DNA of 44,126 nucleotides from Phycisphaerae bacterium (GCA_016342495.1 JAEIOG010000038.1:1-44126); one strand, 5' to 3'; shown: positions 17,764-26,147, counted from the first letter of the stretch. The notes: generated by a model from the sequence alone, not told the origin. Numbers and translations are program-made.

Positions 17764-18036
17764 GCAGGTTGAACCTGCGGGCAGCTTACATAAGAATCAT
17801 TGGATGGTGGGTTTTCCGCTTCCGTTGGGCGCTGCATCCGGCTGGATGTCGCAGAGCTTGGCAAATGTAGAGACAAGGCATGCCTTGTCTCAGCGTCAAC
17901 CGAAAACCGGCCCTGTGGTCCATCTGCAGACAGCTGGATGACGCAGATTTGTTGGAAAAGTAGGATAAGCTTCCAGTTTGTCGTTAGAAATGTCAAGCAA
18001 GGATGCTCGACCTACTTGATATAAAAGTAAATAAAA
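17764..18036. repeat. intergenic palindrome cluster after the pilin locus
   Basis: Directly after the GspK stop comes GCAGGTTGAACCTGC (17764-17778), a near-perfect hairpin without a T-run. Further on is a perfect 22-bp palindrome (17870-17891, centre GGCATGCC). It lies inside a larger imperfect inverted repeat (17807-17833 against 17890-17911, containing GGTTTTC/GAAAACC and CGCTG/CAGCG). A direct repeat GCTGGATGwCGCAGA occurs at 17841-17855 and 17933-17947. The pattern looks like a MITE- or REP-type element. Short open frames crossing it show no protein features. Confidence 0.5.
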
Positions 18037-18154
18037 TCGTCACGGCTTTATAACTCCTTCAAAAATTGAGCCGTGCGATTAGCACCTTACCAGGCGAAGG
18101 ACGGAGAAAAGCGGGTGCTATTATATGGCCATGGGCTCTTCGGGGCTCATGGCC
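18037..18154 (+). ncRNA. candidate three-hairpin structured RNA
   Basis: Three consecutive hairpins can be drawn by hand. H1 is 18037-18047 with 18069-18078 (10 bp, one bulged T). H2 is TAGCACC/GGTGCTA, 18080-18086 with 18114-18120. H3 is 18127-18138 with 18143-18154, a 12-bp stem with two GU pairs and a C-TTCG-G tetraloop. The H1 loop (TCCTTC, 18055-18060) is complementary to the H2 loop (GAAGGA, 18096-18101), allowing a kissing interaction. A 10-bp direct repeat AAAATCGTCA (18033-18042 and 18203-18212) brackets the region. The UUCG loop is stable only as RNA of the plus strand, which sets the strand. It could instead be the processed 3' end of the pilin operon mRNA. No known family was recognised. 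Confidence 0.42.
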
Positions 18155-18290
18155 TTGTGCATTTTAAACATCTGGCAGGGCCCAAAAAGCCTAAAAACAG
18201 CCAAAATCGTCATAAAGTCATATTTGACAGTGTTTTATATCTATTTGGCCCGGGATTTAATAGCTGTTTAAGAGCTTAATTAAACTCTTT
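18155..18290. other. AT-rich spacer before the 21-bp array
   Basis: No gene or clear signal is seen. The sequence has GGGCCC at 18178-18183 and a related GGCCCGGG at about 18247-18254. AAGAGCTTAATTA (18270-18282) recurs with one change after the array as AAGAGCTTGATTA (18573-18585). Confidence 0.4.
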
Positions 18291-18570
18291 GAGCACTCCA
18301 CGCGAGCCTCTGAGCACTCCACGCGAGCCTCTGAGCACTTCACGCGAACCTCTGAGCACTCCACGCGAGCCGCTGAGCACTTCACGCGAGCCTCTGAACA
18401 CTCCACGCGAGCCGCTGAGCACTCCGCGCGAACCTCTGAGTACTCCACGCGAGCCGCTGAGCACTCCATGCGAGCCGCTGAACGCTCCACGAGAGCCGCT
18501 GAACGCTCCACGAGAGCCGCTGAGTACTCCACGCGAGCCGCTGAACGCTCCACGAGAGCCGCTGAGCACC
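18291..18570. repeat. GC-rich 21-bp tandem array, 13 units plus a partial
   Basis: Thirteen full units of exactly 21 bp (starts 18291, 18312, 18333 and so on to 18543) and a 7-bp partial unit at 18564. Each starts with an 8-bp palindromic core GARYRCTC (GAGCACTC, GAGTACTC, GAACGCTC and others) followed by a CGCGAGCC-type segment. There is no length variation, and units differ mostly by transitions. Because 21 is a multiple of three and no stop occurs, frames are open on both strands (for example a heptapeptide STPREPL on plus), so openness is not evidence of coding. None has a convincing ribosome site. The array is flanked by a 13-bp near-perfect direct repeat (18270-18282 and 18573-18585). 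It lies between the convergent 3' ends of the pilin locus and selD, 40 bp from the selD stop. Confidence 0.9.
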
Positions 18571-18610
18571 AAAAGAGCTTGATTATGGCCGGCAAATGGG
18601 CCCAAAATTA

Positions 18611-19864
18611 TTATCGTTTGATCTTCAGATAATTAATATTATTTTGTCCTTGTTCCAGCGGGATGACCTGGCCAATAATAGCGGCGGTGGCATCACCGGC
18701 TGCCTGAATAGCTGCTAAGGCATCGCTGGCCTGGTCGGCTTTAACCATGATTAATAAGCCACCGGAAGTCTGGGCTTCAGCGATCAAAGACTGCATCTGG
18801 GGGCTGACATTATCATCATAGCTGCAGGCTCCGGCGATATATTCATTGCATTTGCAGACCCCGACACAATTAAAGTCTTGCATGTATTGCAGGATATTAT
18901 CAAACAATGGGATGCAATCGGTATGATAACATAAGGTGACATTGGCGTTTTTAGCCATCGCCAGAGAATGACCCAGCAGACCAAAACCAGTAACATCGGT
19001 AACCGCACTGATATCAAAACCACCGATGGCATCGGCGGCATACATGTTTAATCTTTCCATGCTGGATGCGAACTGGTGATAATGTTCAGCGGTTAAACCG
19101 TCGGCTTTATGGGCATTGGAATAAATGCCGGTGCCGATTGGTTTGGTCAGGATAATCTTATCGCCGATGCGGGCTTTGCTATTAGTTAAAACCTGATTAG
19201 GATTGCACAGGCCGGTGACACTCATGCCATAGACCATGCTGTCCTGTTCGATAGTGTGGCCGCCAACCAGGGAGACTTTGGCCTCCTGCAGTTTTTCGCT
19301 GCCGCCAATGAGTAATTGCTCGATAGCTTCTGGCGGTATCAGACCGGCAGGATAGCTAAGCAGATTCATCGCGGTGATTGCCCGGGCGCCCATGGCCCAA
19401 AGGTCAGAGAGGCTGTTAGCTGCTACGATTCGACCAAAACTTTTCGGGTCATTGACCACCGGATAGAAAAAGTCGACAGTCTGGACCAGGGCGGTATCAT
19501 CATTGATACGATATACCCCGGCATCATCCATGGTGTCCATACCTACCAGTAAATTAGGGTCAGCGGTTTTAGGGAGTTTATTAATGATTCCGGCCAACAT
19601 GGTCGGATTGAGCTTACCTACTCAGCCAGCGCAAGGGGCATAATCCAGCAGGCGAATCTCTTTGCCGCTTTGGATAGCACTATCTGGGGTAACTGGAGCT
19701 TTATCGTCAGCGTTTTCCGGAGGATAGGGCACACCCGCTAAATGCTCACAATAAGTCTGCTGAGCCCGGCCATGATGAAAGTCAATGCACTGCCGGCATT
19801 TGCCATGCCGCTGGCAATTCGATGGGCAGGGGCATTTTTTACCATTATATAGTTCTATAGTCAT
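18611..19864 (-). CDS. selD: selenide, water dikinase (SelD), Sec-containing, with Cys-rich N-terminus
   Basis: Makes selenophosphate from selenide and ATP for selenocysteine and selenouridine synthesis in the cytoplasm. A TGA at 19622-19624 interrupts an otherwise continuous frame. Read as Sec it gives DYAPCAG-U-VGKLNP, which lines up with E. coli SelD YSHGAGCGCKISP, placing U81 on the catalytic Cys17 and K84 on the essential Lys20. After it come TMDDAGVY, VGGHTIE, DVTGFGLLGH and TSGGLL, all SelD signatures. Total 417 residues. Starting at the ATG after the TGA (19600) would lose the active site. Residues 1-45 are an extra Cys-rich module (C11, C13, C17, C23, C26, H30, H31, C39) of possible metal-binding type, absent from E. 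coli SelD. A strong promoter lies at 19911-19939; the ribosome site is weak. Confidence 0.9.
19589..19607 (-). promoter_or_regulatory. bacterial SECIS-like hairpin downstream of the selD UGA
   Basis: In the mRNA, counting from the base after UGA, bases 15-22 pair with 26-33 (UCCG-A-CCA with UGG-C-CGGA, one A/C mismatch), leaving loop UGU at 23-25. A G in the first two loop bases, about 16-37 nt after the UGA, is the accepted bacterial SECIS pattern recognised by SelB, and this fits it. It was folded by eye only. Confidence 0.6.
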
Positions 19865-19910
19865 ATATTATGCTTTTTATAGTCAAAACAGTTGTAGTAA
19901 ATAAAAGAAT

Positions 19911-19939
19911 AGTATACCCGTTTGATTTGCCGCTGTCAA
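19911..19939 (-). promoter_or_regulatory. sigma70 promoter of selD
   Basis: On the minus strand TTGACA (19934-19939) and TATACT (19911-19916) are separated by exactly 17 bp. The -35 is perfect and the -10 matches 5 of 6. Transcription would start near 19904, about 40 nt before the selD ATG. Confidence 0.75.
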
Positions 19940-20003
19940 TGAATACCAAAATTGATTATGCAGGGAAAATAATCTATGAATATACAATTGCTATCAATTA
20001 TTA

Positions 20004-21278
20004 TTATCCGGTAAAGCGGATATTAATTGACATTTCTTTGCCAGATCGCTGGATGGTTAATTTGATATTGGTATCCTTTTGGGCCTGATTAATTAATAGT
20101 CTCAGATGCTTAAAGTTATTAATCGGTTTGCCTTGCCATTGTAATAGCTCATCACCTTTTTGCAGTCCGGCTTTGGCCGCTACGCTATCCGGGGCGATAC
20201 TGCTGATTTGTAATATGTCATTTGCCCGGTTTTTATTATCCATCATGCCAACGCCCAGAGTATTGGGTTTTATCTTGCTGAGCATCTGGTCGCGTTTGAT
20301 TAATTCCAATGCGATATTTTCGATAAGGTTAACGGTCTTGACGGCTCCTGTGAAATTGATTTTATCTACGGTATCGCGGGTCGAATGAAAATCCTTGTGC
20401 AGACCCGAATTAAAGAACAGCACCGGAATATCATGTTTGATAAAAGAAGCATGGTCGCTCTGGCCAAAGATTCGGGTATCTCTTTGGATATCCAGGTCGA
20501 TTCCTATCGAAGCTTTATCTAAAATAGCATTCCATTGTTTAGCGGTTCCGGTAGCAAAGACATGTATCTCCTTGTCACGGACCCGCCCGATCATATCCAT
20601 ATTAAGCATAGCAATGACGCTTCCAGCATCTTTAATCCCAAAATCTGCCAGATTGTCAGCTATCATTTTCGAGCCAAACAGGCCAATTTCCTCGGCGTCA
20701 AAACAGCAGAATAAGATACTGCGTCGGTTGGCATCATCCATTATATCAACCTGCTCTTTAATAGATTTTGACAGCAGGATCACTCCGGCGGTTCCGGATG
20801 CATTGTCATCAGCCCCGGGATAAATTTTTCCCGTGTCATTACCCATACCCAATAGCCCGCTACCGATATGATCATAATGGCCACCGATAATCAGCCATTG
20901 ATCCTTGAGTTGGCCCACTCCGGGTATCGCCCCTACAACATTAATAATCTTTTTTTCATAATATATATGTTCTTGGGTGAATTTTTCATCACAAGGGGGA
21001 GTTAAAGCGATTTCTTTGAAATGGCCCACCAGATAACGCTGGATCATTTTATTGCCAACGGTGCCATTAGATCGATTGGGTATTTTTTTCCCGGCGATAT
21101 TGGTTATAACCCTGGTATAAAGTGCCATATCTGCGGCCTGAGCGGCTTGGGCAGCTTGGGACTTTTCTGTCTGAGTGGTTTTGGTATCGGTTGCCAGGGT
21201 TTGGGCCCAGTTGCCCATAGCTAAGATACCAATAACAGCTAAAGCTCCCAGTTTATTATTCCATTTGAATTTATACAT
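20004..21278 (-). CDS. secreted M28-family aminopeptidase with PDZ domain
   Basis: A zinc-dependent exopeptidase, probably periplasmic or secreted. The N-terminus (KWNNKLGALAVIGILAMGNWAQTLAT) is a signal peptide ending near residue 30. The M28 zinc and catalytic motifs are in order: GGHYDHIG (HxD), GADDNASGTAG, FDAEEIGLFGS (EE), NMDMIGR and a late FHSTRDTVDKI (His ligand). The last ~90 residues (VGMMDNKNR ... SVAAKAGLQKGDELLQWQGKPI) form a PDZ domain that may present substrates. It is 424 aa. A ribosome site AAGGT precedes the ATG. It is divergent from the fucosidase operon, with 300 bp between start codons. M28 enzymes with a C-terminal PDZ are common in environmental bacteria. Confidence 0.9.
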   Translation of the reverse strand: MYKFKWNNKLGALAVIGILAMGNWAQTLATDTKTTQTEKSQAAQAAQAADMALYTRVITNIAGKKIPNRSNGTVGNKMIQRYLVGHFKEIALTPPCDEKFTQEHIYYEKKIINVVGAIPGVGQLKDQWLIIGGHYDHIGSGLLGMGNDTGKIYPGADDNASGTAGVILLSKSIKEQVDIMDDANRRSILFCCFDAEEIGLFGSKMIADNLADFGIKDAGSVIAMLNMDMIGRVRDKEIHVFATGTAKQWNAILDKASIGIDLDIQRDTRIFGQSDHASFIKHDIPVLFFNSGLHKDFHSTRDTVDKINFTGAVKTVNLIENIALELIKRDQMLSKIKPNTLGVGMMDNKNRANDILQISSIAPDSVAAKAGLQKGDELLQWQGKPINNFKHLRLLINQAQKDTNIKLTIQRSGKEMSINIRFTG

Positions 21279-21472
21279 AATATTACCTTATTAATGATTT
21301 TTCTGAGCTTACCTGTTAATATGATGCATAAAAATGATGATTCAATACGCATTTTTACGATTTTTAATTAATATCCTGAATTTTAACATCTAAATAATTC
21401 TTTTGATATAGGCACGGTTGTAGATTTTCTAAGATTCGCCACCAGATACTCTCTTTCAATAAGTATTTATTC

Positions 21473-21501
21473 TTGTTATTGTAATGTTATTAAATTAAAA
21501 T
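21473..21501 (+). promoter_or_regulatory. probable promoter of the fucosidase operon
   Basis: TTGTTA (21473-21478), 17 bp, TAAAAT (21496-21501) on the plus strand, about 75 bp before the ATG of the first fucosidase gene. The intergenic stretch 21279-21578 shows nothing else clear. Confidence 0.45.
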
Positions 21502-21578
21502 AGGTTTACCAATGCAAAATGAGCAGGGATAGTAATAGTTTTATTCAAAAACAGTCTCTAATTTGAAAAGGAATGAAC

Positions 21579-23993
21579 ATGCTAAAAAAGAGTAAATTTA
21601 TAATTATTGTCATGGTTATTATGTTTATTGTGCAAAATGTTTCACTGGCGCAGTCTGAGCAGAAAAAGGTACAGGAACTTAAAGATTTGCGATTTGGCAT
21701 GTTTATTTGCTGGTCTTTCAGCACCTTCAGCGGCTATGAATGGTCCCCCGGCGTTGAAGATGTTTCATTTTTCAATCCGACCGGGTTCGATCCGGACCAG
21801 TGGTGTCGGGTTGCCAAAGATGCCGGCATGGGTTATATCCTTTTTCTCACCAAGCATCACGATGGCTTTTGCCTGTGGAATACCTCCACTACTGACCGCA
21901 AGGTTTCTAATACCAAAGCTCTAAAAGGTATTGATGTCTTAGCTGAAGTTAAAAAGGCCTGCGACAAGCATGGATTAAAGCTGGCTTTATATTTTTCCGA
22001 AGGTGACTGGTCCTGGTCTGGTCGCAAAGATATTCATACCTCGGTAGCCCGGCCTGAAACCAAAAAAGCTCAACTCAAAGAATTACTCACGAATTACGGG
22101 CCCATCGAATATATCTGGTTTGATCATGCCGTTGGAACTGGCGGACTTAGCCATGCCGAAACAGCTGAATTCGTTAAGTCGATCCAGCCAGATTGCTTTG
22201 TTGGCTATAATCATGGCCCACAGGATGGCTCAGATATTCGTCTGGGCGAACGCGGAAAACCAGCACCATTGGATGTTGCCGATGCTGAAACTATTGGAAG
22301 TGCCCAGCGGGCCAGTTTCATGAAAGGCTACACTGGTCATAAATTAGCGGAATTTACTTATCCCATTCTGGAAGGGCAAAAGCGATTAACCATGCGTGGA
22401 GCCCAATGGTTTTATTCCCTGCCGGAAAATGATAATTTTGCCGCTTCCGCTGAAAAAATCTACAAAGACTATCTAGGTGCTGTTAAATATGGTAATATTT
22501 TCTCACTGGACGTTGGTCCGGATCGTAGCGGGAAACTTCGAAAAATTGATGTTAAAACTTTAAAGAAAGTTGGTCAGTATATCCGGGGTGAAATTCAATT
22601 GCCGCCGGAACCTCTGGAAGTAAAGCAAGTAACCGCTTCGAGTATCTGGGATGATAGTTACAAAGCTGAATTTGCTATCGATGGCGATTCTAATACCCGC
22701 TGGGGGGCAAAAGAAGGCAGTCGTAGCGGTTGGCTGGAATTTGACCTTGGCGAAAAACAAAATATTCAGCGTATAGTCATTAGCGAAGCTGGCTATAACA
22801 GAATTCAACAATATCAAATGCAAGTAAAGGTAGGCGATCAATGGCATACTTTTCTTGAAGGCGACACCATAGGTAATATGGACAAATCTTTTGGTTCGGT
22901 TAAAGGCCAGTTTTTTCGTTTGAATATTATAAAAGCTTCTGAAGTGCCAACCATTAGTATATTTAATATTTTCTCAGAAAAGTTTGTTCAGGAAGTGGAT
23001 ACTTTAAGCCTCACAACTGAAATTATCCCGGCGGCTTCAAAACTTGCTTTGGCAAGCCACAATGCCCAGCCATATATACTCACCGATTCTGACTGGTTTA
23101 TCTGGGGTGGCTCTGTTATCGAAGAAAATGGCAAATATCATATGTTTACCGAACGTTGGCCCCGAAAGTATGGTTTCTATTGCTGGCTGACTCATGCTGA
23201 AATCGCCCACTATATCGCTGATGTCCCGCAAGGGCCATATCATTATGTAAGCACTGTTCTGAAAGGCCGTGGAAAAGGGCATTGGGACCAGATCGCTTCT
23301 TATAATCCCATGATTTGCAAATTTAATAATAAATATTACCTCTATTATGTTTCAACTACCCATCCCACTATTGATGCAAAGGGATTAATTGAAACCGCTA
23401 AAGTTGGCTATTCTCACCCAAACTGGATGCCTATCCGCAATGCGCAACGCAGCGGCGTGGCAATCGCTGATTCAATTGATGGACCATGGCATTGCAGTGA
23501 TAAACCGATTGTCCAACCTTCCGGGCCGATTACAAAATTAACTGTTAATCCAGCGGTATGTCAGGGCCCAGATGATAAATATTATATGATTATCAAAGGC
23601 GATAAACCCGGCAGTCGTAAGCGCAATCAGGCAGTTGCTATTGCCGAAAATCCTGCAGGACCCTTTATCGTTCAACCAAAACCTGCTATCAAAGATATTG
23701 ACACCGAAGATGCTTCTATGTGGTATGATACTAATCAAAAACGATTCTATGCTGTTTTTCACGCCCATACCTTCATTGGCATGATAACCTCAACCGATGG
23801 CCTCAATTGGCAAAAAGCAAACCAGTATGAACTTAAAAGCAAAGAAGTTCTCTTTGATGATGGTTCAATATTAAAGCCCGATAGAATGGAAAGGCCCTTC
23901 GTTTATACAGACAAAACTGGCAAACCGCTTTTCCTTTTCTTTTCGGTTAAAAAAGCAAATGATACAATGAATATATGTGTAGAAATTCAATAG
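21579..23993 (+). CDS. GH29 alpha-L-fucosidase with discoidin domain fused to a GH43-like propeller
   Basis: A secreted enzyme removing alpha-L-fucose from polysaccharides. The ATG at 21579 is preferred over 21573 because AAAAGGA lies 7 nt before it. After a signal peptide (to about ...NVSLAQ) comes a GH29 barrel (about 30-345) with TKHHDGFCLW and IEYIWFDHAVG. The Asp of WFD (about residue 182) is the expected nucleophile. Then comes an F5/8 type C (discoidin/CBM32-like) domain (about 350-470: TRWGAKEGSRSGWLEFDLGE). The last ~310 residues are a second unit with propeller-type repeats (GGSVIEENGKYHMFTERW, YNPMICKFNNKYYLYYVS, DDKYYMIIKGD, ERPFVYTDKTGKPLFLFFS) resembling GH43/GH117-like folds. 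804 aa. Ten bases separate it from the next fucosidase gene. The second activity is unknown. Confidence 0.87.
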   Translation: MLKKSKFIIIVMVIMFIVQNVSLAQSEQKKVQELKDLRFGMFICWSFSTFSGYEWSPGVEDVSFFNPTGFDPDQWCRVAKDAGMGYILFLTKHHDGFCLWNTSTTDRKVSNTKALKGIDVLAEVKKACDKHGLKLALYFSEGDWSWSGRKDIHTSVARPETKKAQLKELLTNYGPIEYIWFDHAVGTGGLSHAETAEFVKSIQPDCFVGYNHGPQDGSDIRLGERGKPAPLDVADAETIGSAQRASFMKGYTGHKLAEFTYPILEGQKRLTMRGAQWFYSLPENDNFAASAEKIYKDYLGAVKYGNIFSLDVGPDRSGKLRKIDVKTLKKVGQYIRGEIQLPPEPLEVKQVTASSIWDDSYKAEFAIDGDSNTRWGAKEGSRSGWLEFDLGEKQNIQRIVISEAGYNRIQQYQMQVKVGDQWHTFLEGDTIGNMDKSFGSVKGQFFRLNIIKASEVPTISIFNIFSEKFVQEVDTLSLTTEIIPAASKLALASHNAQPYILTDSDWFIWGGSVIEENGKYHMFTERWPRKYGFYCWLTHAEIAHYIADVPQGPYHYVSTVLKGRGKGHWDQIASYNPMICKFNNKYYLYYVSTTHPTIDAKGLIETAKVGYSHPNWMPIRNAQRSGVAIADSIDGPWHCSDKPIVQPSGPITKLTVNPAVCQGPDDKYYMIIKGDKPGSRKRNQAVAIAENPAGPFIVQPKPAIKDIDTEDASMWYDTNQKRFYAVFHAHTFIGMITSTDGLNWQKANQYELKSKEVLFDDGSILKPDRMERPFVYTDKTGKPLFLFFSVKKANDTMNICVEIQ

Positions 23994-24003
23994 GATTTAG
24001 AAA

Positions 24004-26100
24004 ATGATTATGAAAAAAATAATATTCGTGTTTATAGTCTTTTTTATGACTATCAACTTAAATGCTCAAAGCCCAGAGCCTTATGGCCCGGTCCCTACAG
24101 CCAGCCAGCTGCGATGGCATGAAATGGAATATTATTCCCTGATTTGCTATGGCTTAAACACCTATACCCAGCAGGAGTGGGGCTATGGCGATATTGCCCC
24201 CAAACTGTTTAATCCATCTAATCTCGATACTGATCAATGGGCCCGTGTATGCAAAGATGCAGGTATGAAAGGTATTATTCTCGTAGCCAAACACCATGAT
24301 GGTTTTTGCTTATGGCCATCTGAAACCACAAAATATACTGTCTCTGCTACGCCCTGGAAAGATGGTAAAGGTGATGTATTAGGAGATTTGGCTAAGTCAT
24401 GTGAAAAATATGACCTTAAACTTGGTATATATATTTCCCCCTGGGACCGCAATCACGCCGAATATGGCCGTGAAGCTTATGTTAAAGCCTATCATCAGCA
24501 ATGGCGCGAAGTTCTGCAATATTCCGACGATATTTTTGAAGTATGGTTTGATGGTGCTAATGGCGGCACTGGATATTATGGCGGTGCCAAAGAATCTCGC
24601 AGTATAACCAAAGATTATTATCAATATGACAAAGTCTATGAGATAATCAAAAAAGCTCAGCCACAAACTATCTTTTTTGGCCAACTGGGTGGGGTAACCA
24701 AAGATACTGCTCGCTGGGTGGGCAATGAGAGTGGCTATGCTGATAAATCAAACTGGGCAACTTTTACTTATCCCGATAAACCAAATTTCAAATTACTGGA
24801 AAAAGGTCTCAAGGATGGAAAATACTGGATGCCTGCTGAAGCGGATACTACTTTGACCTGGCCTAAGGCATGGTATTATCACGCCAACACCCGTCCCAGA
24901 ACCCTCAAACAACTTCTCGATGTCTATTATCAAACCATAGGTCGCAACGCCACATTTAATCTGGGCATTGCTATAGCCCCGGATGGCCAGATTAGTCCCG
25001 CTGACGCAGAAGCAATGCTTTCCTTAAAAAAACAGCTCGATCAGGAATTTTCCCATAATCTTATTGAAAAGGCGATAATTAAATCTTCAAATCAAAGGCC
25101 AGATTTTCCTGCCCAAAACTGTATCGACCAGAGCAGCAAAACTTATTGGGCAACTACCAAAGGCGATCAAAAAGCAACCATCACTATTGACTTCCAGCAG
25201 CCAACTACTTTCAATAGAATTTTATTACAGGAATATATTGCGTTAGGCCAACGTATTGATGGTTTTACTATTGAAGCATGGGATGATAATAAGTGGAAAA
25301 CCATCGAACAGCAAACTACCATCGGCTATAAAAGAATCCTGCGAACCGACACAATCAAAACCGACAAAATTAAAATAACATTCCAGACTGATGCACCCTG
25401 TATTACTCTGGCAAACATAGGCATTTACAATGCGCCAATAATTCTTTCAGACCCAATTATAAAAGTCGACATAAACGGAATGCTTTCGATAGATGCTCCT
25501 AAAGGCGCTGATATTTTTTATGTCATTGGCAAAAATGTAAATAACTCATCTTTTCAAAAATACATCCAATCAATTGATTTAAGCAAAGGCGGTAAAGTTC
25601 AAGCTTATGCTGTTGACCCTGCTACAGCCAACAAAACTTCTATCGTTACCGCACAATTTGGCATAGCAAAAACGAAAATGAAAATTTCAGATTGCACTTT
25701 TGCCAATACTGGCGACGCCCATATTTCCAGAATAATCGATGGCAACCCTGAAAGCATGTGGCATACTCATGATAGCATAAAAGGGCGGCAAATCCCTCCT
25801 CAATCATTTACAATTGGTTTATCAATGGATATGACTATTACTGGCTTTGCTTACACCCCACGCCATGATGGTTGTTTTGTGGGCCTGGTCGATAGGTACC
25901 AGCTGCATGTCAGCTCTGATAATATAAACTGGCAGTTGGCCAGTCAGGGAGAATTTCATAATATAAAAAATAACCCGATAAAACAAATCATAAAACTGGA
26001 CCAGCCCGTAAAAGCTCGCTACATCAAATTTACCGCAACTCATGCTTTAGAAGATAATGATTGCGTGGCTATTTGTGAATTTGATGTTTTGGCAGATTAA
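24004..26100 (+). CDS. GH29 alpha-L-fucosidase with two discoidin-like domains
   Basis: A secreted fucosidase, second gene of the operon. The signal peptide MIMKKIIFVFIVFFMTINLNAQ is followed by the GH29 barrel (about 35-345) with AKHHDGFCLWPSETTKYTV and IFEVWFDGANGG; D183 of WFD is the expected nucleophile. The WFDGANGG form and the SPWDRNHAEYG segment resemble the narrow-specificity (1,3/1,4-linked) GH29 group, but this is inference. An F5/8 type C-like domain is at about 350-475 (NCIDQSSKTYWATT), a linker containing a chitobiase-like beta segment follows, and a second discoidin-like domain occupies about 560-698 (RIIDGNPESMWHTHD). 698 aa. AGGA overlapping the previous stop serves as ribosome site. 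Confidence 0.9.
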   Translation: MIMKKIIFVFIVFFMTINLNAQSPEPYGPVPTASQLRWHEMEYYSLICYGLNTYTQQEWGYGDIAPKLFNPSNLDTDQWARVCKDAGMKGIILVAKHHDGFCLWPSETTKYTVSATPWKDGKGDVLGDLAKSCEKYDLKLGIYISPWDRNHAEYGREAYVKAYHQQWREVLQYSDDIFEVWFDGANGGTGYYGGAKESRSITKDYYQYDKVYEIIKKAQPQTIFFGQLGGVTKDTARWVGNESGYADKSNWATFTYPDKPNFKLLEKGLKDGKYWMPAEADTTLTWPKAWYYHANTRPRTLKQLLDVYYQTIGRNATFNLGIAIAPDGQISPADAEAMLSLKKQLDQEFSHNLIEKAIIKSSNQRPDFPAQNCIDQSSKTYWATTKGDQKATITIDFQQPTTFNRILLQEYIALGQRIDGFTIEAWDDNKWKTIEQQTTIGYKRILRTDTIKTDKIKITFQTDAPCITLANIGIYNAPIILSDPIIKVDINGMLSIDAPKGADIFYVIGKNVNNSSFQKYIQSIDLSKGGKVQAYAVDPATANKTSIVTAQFGIAKTKMKISDCTFANTGDAHISRIIDGNPESMWHTHDSIKGRQIPPQSFTIGLSMDMTITGFAYTPRHDGCFVGLVDRYQLHVSSDNINWQLASQGEFHNIKNNPIKQIIKLDQPVKARYIKFTATHALEDNDCVAICEFDVLAD

Positions 26101-26118
26101 TAATTTAATGTAAATAAA

Positions 26119-26147
26119 AACCCCAACAATGCAAAATTGTTGGGGTT
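26119..26147. terminator. bidirectional terminator
   Basis: A perfect 12-bp stem (AACCCCAACAAT with ATTGTTGGGGTT) and a 5-nt loop lie between convergent genes. Read on the minus strand the stem is followed by TTTTTATTT, a good T-run for the dockerin-type gene. On the plus strand the tail is TTGAAAATTTT, weaker, for the fucosidase operon. Confidence 0.88.

Noticed and set aside
17800-18024. Plus-strand frame after the GspK gene
   Set aside because: It runs across palindromic repeats, has no ribosome site and gives no recognisable protein.
18080-18120. Resemblance of hairpin 2 (ACCAGG...GGAG...AAGC) to the conserved part of bacterial SRP RNA
   Set aside because: The GGAA tetraloop closed by UCC/GGA and the symmetric loop pairing cannot be formed, and the flanking long stem of SRP RNA is missing.
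18257-18605. Open frames on both strands through the GC-rich 21-bp array
   Set aside because: A stop-free 21-bp unit keeps several frames open automatically. No ribosome site is seen and the peptides are plain heptad repeats.
19598-19624. selD as a pseudogene broken by a stop codon
   Set aside because: The stop is a UGA exactly at the Sec/Cys position, the frame is intact on both sides, all downstream motifs are kept, and a SECIS-like hairpin and a strong promoter are present.
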